This document shows, in pieces, positions 1 to 6,206 of a stretch of 23,800 nucleotides of DNA (the stretch's first letter is position 1; every line of letters starts with the position of its first letter). Position numbers and translations under genes: made by a program. The stretch is from DATFWC01 sp045801465 (GTDB taxonomy: Bacteria > Pseudomonadota > Alphaproteobacteria > Rhizobiales > Xanthobacteraceae), in the NCBI GenBank assembly GCA_045801465.1, contig JBJMSU010000035.1:1-23800 (forward strand). Reading direction: 5' to 3'. The notes beneath the pieces were generated by a model, which saw only the letters and a list, made by a program, of their open reading frames with translations, ran no database searches and had not been told where the DNA came from.

Positions 1-1199
1 CCGAAGCAAGTCGAGAATTCCGGCTGCGGCTCTTTGCCCAGGCCGCGCTCGGTGCCTGCGACCTTCGCGGTGTAGCCGGAGAGGAAGTGATACATCGCCT
101 GCGCCGGCGTCAGCTTGGCGATCGGCGGCAACACGCCGAACGCATCCGCCGCCAGCATCACCACATTCTTCGGCTGCGGCGCGCGGCCGGTGCGCGAGGC
201 GTTGGGAATGAAGTCGAGCGGATAGGCCGAGCGGGTGTTCTCGGTCTTGGAGCCATCGTCGAAATCCGGAACCCTGGTGTTCTCGTCGAGCACCACGTTT
301 TCGAGCACCGCGCCGAAGCGCTTGCTCGCCGCGTGGATCTCGGGCTCGGCTTCCTTCGACAGCTTGATGCACTTGGCGTAGCAGCCGCCCTCGAAATTGA
401 ACACGCCGTGCGGGCCCCAGCCATGCTCGTCGTCACCGATCAGCGTGCGCTGGGGATCGGCCGACAGCGTGGTCTTGCCGGTGCCGGAGAGCCCGAAGAA
501 CAGCGCGACGTCGCCGGCCGGACCGACGTTGGCGGAGCAATGCATCGGCATCACGCTCTCGGCCGGCAGGTAGTAGTTGAGCGTGGTGAACACGGACTTC
601 TTCATCTCGCCCGCGTAGTAGGAGCCGCCGATCAGAATGATGCGCTTGCCAAAGTTGATGGCGATCACCGTCTCGGTGCGCACGCCGTGCCGCTTGGGAT
701 CGGCCTTGAAAGACGGCAGGCACAGGATGGTGAAATCGGGAACGTAATTGGGGAGCTCCGAGCGTTCCGGCCGGATCAGCAGGGAGCGGATGAACAGCGA
801 ATGCCAGGCCAGCTCGGTGAAGATCCGCGCCTTGATGCGGTACTTGGCATCGGCGCCGCCGTAGAGGTCCTGCGCGAACAGCTGCCTGCCCTTGGCGTGG
901 GCGATGAAGTCCTTGAGCAAGAGATCGAATTGCTCGGGGGTCAGCTTGCCGTTCTTGTCCCACCACACCGTCTTCTCGGTGCCGCTGTCGCAGACGATGA
1001 ACTTATCCTTGGGACTGCGGCCGGTGTGGACGCCGGTCTCGGCGGCGAGCGCGCCGCCCTGCACGATCTGCGCCTCGCCGCGGGCGATGGCATACTCGTA
1101 AAGCGCAGGTTCGGTGAGATTCCAATGGACCGCCTTGAGGCCTTTGAAGCCGAATTTGTCGGCGCCGTGGGCGCCGTTCCTCAACCCGGTTTCCTCCAC
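1..1199 (-). CDS. pckA: Phosphoenolpyruvate carboxykinase (ATP), C-terminus beyond window
   Basis: The enzyme makes phosphoenolpyruvate, CO2 and ADP from oxaloacetate and ATP in the cytoplasm, the entry step of gluconeogenesis from C4 acids. The translation carries the ATP-PCK signatures HTGRSPKDKFIV near residues 57-68, an FGKRIILIGGSYYAGEMKKS segment in the middle, and the kinase P-loop GLSGTGKTTLS near residue 235, followed by a GDDEHGW metal-binding segment. About 399 residues are present; the family is about 535, so roughly the last quarter lies left of base 1. The start is a GTG at 1197-1199. It is preceded 7 bases away by a GGAGG ribosome site, and the N-terminus (EETGLRNGAHGADKFG) matches the usual family start. 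A candidate sigma70 promoter overlapped by a perfect palindrome lies about 115 bases upstream. There is no frameshift in the visible part. Confidence 0.97.
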   Translation of the reverse strand, partial: MEETGLRNGAHGADKFGFKGLKAVHWNLTEPALYEYAIARGEAQIVQGGALAAETGVHTGRSPKDKFIVCDSGTEKTVWWDKNGKLTPEQFDLLLKDFIAHAKGRQLFAQDLYGGADAKYRIKARIFTELAWHSLFIRSLLIRPERSELPNYVPDFTILCLPSFKADPKRHGVRTETVIAINFGKRIILIGGSYYAGEMKKSVFTTLNYYLPAESVMPMHCSANVGPAGDVALFFGLSGTGKTTLSADPQRTLIGDDEHGWGPHGVFNFEGGCYAKCIKLSKEAEPEIHAASKRFGAVLENVVLDENTRVPDFDDGSKTENTRSAYPLDFIPNASRTGRAPQPKNVVMLAADAFGVLPPIAKLTPAQAMYHFLSGYTAKVAGTERGLGKEPQPEFSTCF

Positions 1200-1312
1200 G
1201 GGACACCTCCACTCTCGGTCCGGCGCCTGGAAAATGGCCGGACGCCCGCTTACACCCCAGCCGCCCAAATAGGCTCGTTGCCGCGATCCTAGCCGATCGC
1301 CGGAAAGGCGCG

Positions 1313-1341
1313 ACCATAGTCGCGATGGCAGGTCCTGCCAA
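1313..1341 (-). promoter_or_regulatory. Candidate pckA sigma70 promoter overlapped by a palindrome
   Basis: Read on the minus strand, TTGGCA (1336-1341) and TATGGT (1313-1318) are separated by exactly 17 bases, a good -35/-10 pair. The 15-base perfect palindrome TGGCAGGTCCTGCCA at 1326-1340 covers the -35 box and the start of the spacer, where a repressor or activator could act. The implied 5' leader of pckA would be about 105 bases. The promoter call is by consensus only, and no regulator is identified. Confidence 0.45.
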
Positions 1342-1468
1342 GTACTTCTGACGACAGCCTTCTTGCACCGTAACCAAGGTTAACGGCGAGAACCGGTTTC
1401 GGTTGCTGTGCGCCGGTCCTGAATGCAGAAATGCTGCACGGCGTCCCCGGGCGTCCAGCATCCGCACC

Positions 1469-2497
1469 TCACTCGACCAGGCCTTTGCCGGCGAGCCATT
1501 TGTGGATGACGTCGGCGATCTCCGCGTTGTTCTTGTCCATCATCAGCATATGGGAATTGCCCTTGATGCCGATCTCGGGGAGATTGATGACGTCAACGCT
1601 GCCGCCTGCCGCCCGTATGGCATCGGCGAAGTCGTAGTCGTTCTGTCGGATCTTCGGCCAGCGCGCGTCCTGTGCGATGTAGTCGCCGAAGATCATGGCG
1701 GTCGGGATCGCTTTCAGCGCGGCGGCCTTGGCCGGGTCGCCGATGCCGGCCGGTTCGACCGCCACCAATGCCTTCACCTTGTCGGGACGCGCCTGCGCCA
1801 CCTTGAAGCCGAACTGTCCGGCCTGGCTGTGAAACAGGATGACGCACGGGCAGACCTTGTCCACCAGTTCCGTGTAGGCCGCGATGATGGCGGCGTCGGT
1901 GGTGGTCCAGCGCGGCACGATCTGCTTGACGAAATTCTCGTAGGCCTCGGCCGGGAATTGATTGCCGGGTAGCAGCTTGCGCTTGGCCGGATCGCGATCC
2001 CATGTCCCCTCGCCGCCGCCGATGCGAAACCTCTCATAGGCGTTCGCCTGATTGAGGAAGACCGGCTCGCCGGCAAAAATATCCGGATACATCGCCCAGC
2101 TGGCGCGTCCGCGCTCGACCGCGTCGGAATTGTAGACGTCCCAGCCCTTGCGGACGAACATGTTGAGCCAGCCCTCGCGGCCATCCGGCGTGGATTCGTA
2201 GGTGACGCCGGTGAGACCGCCGCCATGCCACATCAGCAGCGGGACTTTGCCGCTGCGCTTCTGCGGCAGGAAGTACTGCACGTACATCTGCTCGGCCTGG
2301 TACGCCCCGTTGAGATCGACCTTGGCCGGCACGCCGCCCGGCGTGAAGACGACCTCCTTGGCGGGCTTGCCGGTAATCTCGACCACGCGGCCGCCGATAT
2401 GGAACGAGCCCATGCCGCGCAGCACGATCGGTTCGTCCGTTGCCAGCGCCGGCGAGAACGCACAGCCGAGCACCAGTCCGAGGATGACGCGTCGCAT
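1469..2497 (-). CDS. Exported alpha/beta-hydrolase (esterase-like)
   Basis: This is a 342-residue protein with a classic signal peptide (MRRVILGLVLGCAFSPALA), so it is probably periplasmic. Alpha/beta-hydrolase features are an oxyanion-hole HGGG at 91-94, a nucleophile elbow HSQAG with Ser224, and a likely catalytic histidine in GNSH at His316. The acid is less clear; Glu248, in the strand after the elbow, is a candidate. The elbow lacks the first glycine of GxSxG, as happens in some esterase subfamilies. The start at 2497 was chosen over an upstream in-frame ATG because it begins the signal peptide and has AGGAG 7 bases before it. The gene stands alone: pckA lies downstream on the same strand after 269 bases, and the metal-binding protein gene is divergent. 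The substrate cannot be told from sequence. Confidence 0.82.
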   Translation of the reverse strand: MRRVILGLVLGCAFSPALATDEPIVLRGMGSFHIGGRVVEITGKPAKEVVFTPGGVPAKVDLNGAYQAEQMYVQYFLPQKRSGKVPLLMWHGGGLTGVTYESTPDGREGWLNMFVRKGWDVYNSDAVERGRASWAMYPDIFAGEPVFLNQANAYERFRIGGGEGTWDRDPAKRKLLPGNQFPAEAYENFVKQIVPRWTTTDAAIIAAYTELVDKVCPCVILFHSQAGQFGFKVAQARPDKVKALVAVEPAGIGDPAKAAALKAIPTAMIFGDYIAQDARWPKIRQNDYDFADAIRAAGGSVDVINLPEIGIKGNSHMLMMDKNNAEIADVIHKWLAGKGLVE

Positions 2498-2810
2498 CGT
2501 TCTGCTCCTGTCGTCTGGTCGGGACGATAGTGTCGCCGATCCACCCATTCTCGCCGGTTCACCAACGCGTGAACAGGGGCGGTCACGGCAATTTCCGAGC
2601 GCGCGGTATCGCCGCAACATCCTGAGAATGAAGCCTTTTCGGCACCGGCGCCGTTTTACGCCGCGGCCTTACGGATTCCATTGAACCGTTTCGGGTCGGA
2701 CAGCGACCAATGGTCGAATGGGTCACGCTGGCCCGATAAGAAACATGAGGGGAACTTTCTAGGGCTTGATCGGCGCTTCCGCCCCCTGTCCCCCCAGCGC
2801 CGGTCCAACC
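2498..2810. other. Non-coding stretch upstream of the hydrolase
   Basis: There is no convincing protein gene on either strand between the hydrolase start and the hairpin at 2811. Short open frames exist but lack ribosome sites and family-like sequence. A GGAAC at 2751-2755 (plus strand) resembles the -35 of alphaproteobacterial EcfG stress promoters. However, the CGCTT that would serve as its -10 begins 18 bases later and deviates from the consensus, so this is only a weak hint. Confidence 0.3.
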
Positions 2811-2849
2811 GACCCGCCCGGGCTCGCCCCCGGGCGGGTCGTGCCTTTT
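2811..2849 (+). terminator. Terminator-like hairpin with no upstream gene on its strand
   Basis: GACCCGCCCGGG (2811-2822) and CCCGGGCGGGTC (2829-2840) form a perfect 12-bp stem with a 6-base loop. A TTTT at 2846-2849 follows on the plus strand; no T-run follows on the minus strand. The shape fits an intrinsic terminator reading rightwards, although the T-run is short and five bases away. No plus-strand gene precedes it within the window. Confidence 0.5.
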
Positions 2850-2851
2850 CC

Positions 2852-2881
2852 ACGATCCTGCCATCAACGATCCTGCCATCG
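2852..2881. repeat. 15-bp tandem duplication (two copies)
   Basis: The unit ACGATCCTGCCATCA (2852-2866) is followed immediately by ACGATCCTGCCATCG (2867-2881), which differs only in its last base. It lies between the hairpin and the promoter region of the metal-binding protein gene. It is probably a replication-slippage duplication. Confidence 0.85.
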
Positions 2882-2946
2882 CTAAATGCCTGCCGGAGAG
2901 CCGGTGCGCGCGGCTGCCCGGCAATCCAGTGCTGGCCCGCACGGCC

Positions 2947-2964
2947 GTAATGTTATAGTGTCAC
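2947..2964 (+). promoter_or_regulatory. Extended -10 promoter with Zur-box-like palindrome
   Basis: TGTTATAGT at 2951-2959 is an extended -10 element (TG-N-TATAGT) facing the metal-binding protein gene. It sits inside GTAATGTTATAGTGTCAC, an imperfect palindrome whose left half matches what I recall of alphaproteobacterial zinc-uptake-regulator (Zur) boxes; the right half is degenerate. Zur control of a ZnuA-type gene would make sense, but the assignment is by resemblance only. Confidence 0.4.
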
Positions 2965-3006
2965 TCTCGCCGTGATGGCTGCGGCGCAAGACAAGCGGAG
3001 TGACGG

Positions 3007-3909
3007 ATGCCGAGAACGTGGCTGGGTGCGCTGGGCGCGCTGATATGCATTGTGACAGGAGCCGGATCGGCCGAAGCTCAGGACAAAATCCGTGTCGTCA
3101 CGACCTTTTCGATTCTCGCCGACTTCGCCAAGAATGTCGGCGGCGACGCGGTCGAGGTGGCGTCATTGGTCGGTCCTGACAGCGATGCCCATGCCTATTC
3201 GCCGTCGCCGGCCGACGGCAAGCGCCTGGCCGACGCCAAGCTGGTTCTCGTCAACGGTCTCGGTTTCGAAGGCTGGATGGATCGCCTCGTGAAGGCCTCA
3301 GGAACCAAAGCTGTCGTCGTGACGGCAAGCCGGGGCGTCAAGCCGCGCCAGATGACGGAAGAGAATGAGCACGACCACGGCAAGACTGACCCGCATGCCT
3401 GGCAGTCGGTTGCCAATGCAAAAATTTACGTGGCGAATGTCCGCGACGCGCTGGTGCAGGTCGATCCCGCCGGCAAGGCCGCCTACGAGGCGAATGCCGC
3501 AGCCTATCTGGCCAAGCTCGATCAACTGGAAAACGACGTGAAGGCGACGATCGCGGCAATTCCCACCGCGCGCCGCAAGATCATCACCACCCATGATGCG
3601 TTCGGCTATTTCGGCGCCGCCTATCGCATGCAGTTCATCGCGCCGCAGGGCGTATCGACCGAAACGGAAGTCTCGGCGCGCGATGTCGCCAAGATCATCC
3701 GCCAGATCAGGACGCAGAAGATTCCCGCGGTGTTCATGGAGAACGTGACCGATCCGCGCCTGATGAAGCGGATCGCCGAGGAAGGGGGTGCAAAGATCGG
3801 CGGCAAGCTCTATTCCGACGCGCTGTCGGGACCCGACGGGCCGGCCGCAACCTACCTCGACATGATGCGCAGCAACCTGAAGGAATTCCAAAGCGCGCTG
3901 ACGAATTGA
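3007..3909 (+). CDS. Metal ABC transporter substrate-binding protein (ZnuA/TroA family)
   Basis: This 300-residue periplasmic cluster-9 binding protein captures Zn2+ or Mn2+ for an ABC importer. The signal peptide ends near AEAQ (residues 22-25). The metal ligands expected for the family are visible: His62 in DAHAYSPSP, His130 in DPHAW, His196 in TTHDAFGYF and Asp271 in YSDALSGPDGPA. A short His/Asp-rich loop (EHDHGKTDPH, 121-130) replaces the long His-rich loop of enteric ZnuA. The ATG has GGAG 8 bases upstream. No ATPase or permease gene follows or precedes it, so the protein must use a transporter encoded elsewhere or act alone. A Zur-like site lies in its promoter. Zinc is the likelier metal on that ground, but manganese cannot be excluded. 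Confidence 0.93.
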   Translation: MPRTWLGALGALICIVTGAGSAEAQDKIRVVTTFSILADFAKNVGGDAVEVASLVGPDSDAHAYSPSPADGKRLADAKLVLVNGLGFEGWMDRLVKASGTKAVVVTASRGVKPRQMTEENEHDHGKTDPHAWQSVANAKIYVANVRDALVQVDPAGKAAYEANAAAYLAKLDQLENDVKATIAAIPTARRKIITTHDAFGYFGAAYRMQFIAPQGVSTETEVSARDVAKIIRQIRTQKIPAVFMENVTDPRLMKRIAEEGGAKIGGKLYSDALSGPDGPAATYLDMMRSNLKEFQSALTN

Positions 3910-4128
3910 CCCCGATTGCGAGCTGTCATCAAGGGCGAGCCGCCGTAGCGGCGAGGGGCAGCCGCAGCATGCGCGAAAGGAATGGTGCGCTGCAGACCCA
4001 GGACCCCGGGACCACTCGCCGGATGATCACCAGCTCGTACTTGGTCGGAGACTGAACCAGAGGCGGCAGCCAGGGCACGACGCACGCGAACGCGAATCTT
4101 GCCACGACCGTTGGCCCCGCCGCCGTGC

Positions 4129-4620
4129 CTACGTGTTGTTTCTGCGCTCGCTGCGCTCCATGGTCAGCTCGGCAATGCGATTGTCGGCACGGCGGAGCCG
4201 CCGACAGAGCTCGCGGTTGATATTTTGCATCATCATCGCATACGCGTAGATGTCGGCCTTGTAGTACCTGTACAGGTTTCCGGCCGTGAGCTCGTACAGC
4301 ACGGTTGGGCTCTCCGCGACGACAGTGGCTGATCGGTTCTGCACTTCGATGAGCGTCATTTCGCCGAAAAAATCGCCAGGCCCGAGACGCGCAATGTGAA
4401 TCACGCGCCCCGACTCCCCGAGCTTGCTGACCACGAGCTCGCCGGAGTGAACAACATACATTGAGCGCCCCTGTTCTCCTTCCGCGACGACAGTGGCACC
4501 GACGTCGAAGCGGCGCTCGACCAGCATTGAGATCAGGAGATCGAGACTTGCGTCTAAGAGGCCGCCGAAGAAAGGTGTCGCGACCAAGAACGCCTTCAGA
4601 TCGGGCGAACTGACAGCCAT
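4129..4620 (-). CDS. Stand-alone cyclic-nucleotide-binding-domain protein
   Basis: This 163-residue protein is made of one CRP-type cNMP-binding beta-barrel. The barrel covers roughly residues 15-115. Its phosphate-binding cassette, GEMTLIEVQNRSATV at 86-100, keeps the family Gly-Glu and the Arg-Ser-Ala triad (Arg96-Ser97-Ala98) that contacts the cyclic phosphate. A helix rich in Arg/Glu follows (about 127-160), and there is no helix-turn-helix, so it is not a typical transcription factor. The ATG at 4620 is preferred because it begins the domain cleanly; a much longer reading in this frame only shadows iorB. It starts 47 bases after the iorB stop on the same strand and may be co-transcribed. 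It could modulate the oxidoreductase or an unlinked partner, which is inference. Binding of cAMP rather than another ligand is not proven. Confidence 0.85.
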   Translation of the reverse strand: MAVSSPDLKAFLVATPFFGGLLDASLDLLISMLVERRFDVGATVVAEGEQGRSMYVVHSGELVVSKLGESGRVIHIARLGPGDFFGEMTLIEVQNRSATVVAESPTVLYELTAGNLYRYYKADIYAYAMMMQNINRELCRRLRRADNRIAELTMERSERRNNT

Positions 4621-4667
4621 CAGCCTAATATACGCCCCTTGGATGACAATTTCGCGGGGACGGCGGA

Positions 4668-6206
4668 TCACTCCGCCGCGATCTTGAACGTCGCGTGCTG
4701 CTCGATCTCGGCGAGGCAGCGCGACAGCGCGTCGCCTTCGGGGTCCTTCAATGCCGCCGTGCGCGCGCTGGCGATCGCGTCGACGGCTTGCGGCACCGGC
4801 ATTGCGCGGGCCAGCGCCGGCCGGATCACCCGTGCCTCGATGCTCGCATAGTTGGCGCTGCCGCGCTTGTGCGTGTCGCCGTAGCCCTTGATCAGCCGCG
4901 CGCACTCGGCGATCTCGAGGGCGAGATCGACCGACAGCTTTGCCGCCGCCGCGATGAGGCCGAGCCACGCCGCGATGGCCGCCTGCTCCTGGATGAAGCG
5001 GTGGCTGCGCGGCCGCCAGCGCTTGAGCTTCGCCAACAGCCAGAACCGCAGATAGCCGGTGACCGTCGTGGTCTTGATCTCCATGCCCCAGTACACGCGC
5101 CCGAGCCAGCCGCGACGCGCCGCATAGGCGAGGATCGGCTGCGCCAGGCGCGGCGACAGCAACGAGCACATCTCCTCGATGCCAGGCTTGAGGAACTCGG
5201 CAATGGTGAACGGCTCGTCCGGCTTGAGCTTGAGCTCGCCGGCAATGCGGGCGAACCGGGCCGGATCGATCTTCGCCTGGGCGACACGGATCACGTCTTC
5301 GAACGACATGCGCACTGCCAGGTGCCGCGCGGTCTCGCGCAGGAGGCGGCCACCGGCATCCGATCGCGCATCGGCCGCCCGGATCGGGGCGAGGCGGTCG
5401 AGGTAGAGCCGCACATAGGAGAGGTCCTGATAGGCCGCGAGCCGCCGCGCACCTTCCCGGACAATGTCGTGCGCCGCGGCCGGCATGGTCGTGGCGATCT
5501 CCCGCTCGATCTCGCTGAGCGAAGCCGCGGCGGGCCGGCCACGTTTTTCCGGGCTCTTGGCGCCGACTTGCGCGGCGCCGGCGCGCGCCGCGTCGAGACC
5601 GGCCCGGAAGCCGCGCAGGTTTGCCTCCGCGGCCTTGCCTTCCTGGCGCACCGCCGCTGCGAACGCCTCGACGGGAAGCGGCAGCGATTCCGACCCGGCA
5701 ATCAGTCCGAGCATGACGGCGTTGACGATCGTGCCGCTCTTCTTCGCCAGCGCCTCCATGTCGACCAGAAGCGCGGCGCGCGCATGCTGCTCGATCGCCT
5801 TGACGAGGCGCTCGGAGTCGTAGCGGCCGTCCGCCATGGCCATCTTCTCGACCACCAGATACGAGCGGCTGGTGGAGCCGATCAGCAGCGTGCGATCGCG
5901 CGTGACGAAGCCGCCGGCAATGGCGCGGCCGGCCTCCAGGAGCTCGCTCGCCACCACGAGATCGACATCGCCGACGCCGGGGCTCAGGCCCAGCACCGGG
6001 CGGCGGTCGCCGAGCTCGCGCCACGGCGTGGGGAAAATCTCGATGTAATACGTGGTGGCGCCGGTGCGCTGGGCGACGCCGGGAATCGACGTGCTCTGCA
6101 CGGGAAGCCCTTGTGCGGCCGCCGCGGCGACGATCCAGTTGGTGAGCACGCCGCCGCCCTCGCCGCCGAGCGCGGCGATGAGAACCGTGATCGGCCGCGC
6201 CGTCAT
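4668..6206 (-). CDS. iorB: Indolepyruvate:ferredoxin oxidoreductase, beta subunit (extended form)
   Basis: This is the partner of IorA in oxidative decarboxylation of aryl-2-oxo acids to acyl-CoA. The N-terminal ~200 residues are the pyruvate/ketoisovalerate oxidoreductase gamma-type domain, with GGEGGG at 14-19 and GVAQRTGATTYYIEIF at 43-58. At 512 residues it is far longer than archaeal IorB (about 200). The remaining ~300 residues, mostly helical and basic, resemble the C-terminal DUF6537-type extension of long proteobacterial indolepyruvate oxidoreductases (from memory, not searched). The ATG at 6206 overlaps the iorA stop as ATGA, so translation is coupled. A longer in-frame reading upstream only shadows iorA. 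No Fe-S cysteine motif is seen in the extension. The true substrate may be phenylpyruvate, hydroxyphenylpyruvate or another 2-oxo acid. Confidence 0.9.
   Translation of the reverse strand: MTARPITVLIAALGGEGGGVLTNWIVAAAAAQGLPVQSTSIPGVAQRTGATTYYIEIFPTPWRELGDRRPVLGLSPGVGDVDLVVASELLEAGRAIAGGFVTRDRTLLIGSTSRSYLVVEKMAMADGRYDSERLVKAIEQHARAALLVDMEALAKKSGTIVNAVMLGLIAGSESLPLPVEAFAAAVRQEGKAAEANLRGFRAGLDAARAGAAQVGAKSPEKRGRPAAASLSEIEREIATTMPAAAHDIVREGARRLAAYQDLSYVRLYLDRLAPIRAADARSDAGGRLLRETARHLAVRMSFEDVIRVAQAKIDPARFARIAGELKLKPDEPFTIAEFLKPGIEEMCSLLSPRLAQPILAYAARRGWLGRVYWGMEIKTTTVTGYLRFWLLAKLKRWRPRSHRFIQEQAAIAAWLGLIAAAAKLSVDLALEIAECARLIKGYGDTHKRGSANYASIEARVIRPALARAMPVPQAVDAIASARTAALKDPEGDALSRCLAEIEQHATFKIAAE

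Noticed and set aside
87..1292. Long plus-strand open frame opposite pckA
   Set aside because: Shadow of pckA in high-GC DNA. Its composition is Arg/Gly/His-rich with no family features, while the minus strand encodes a clear PEP carboxykinase.
2681..2950. 89-codon plus-strand open frame
   Set aside because: It runs through the 2811-2849 hairpin, begins with TTG without a ribosome site, and has no recognisable sequence.
3852..4085. 77-codon minus-strand open frame overlapping the end of the metal-binding protein gene
   Set aside because: No ribosome site, overlaps a certain gene, low-complexity composition.
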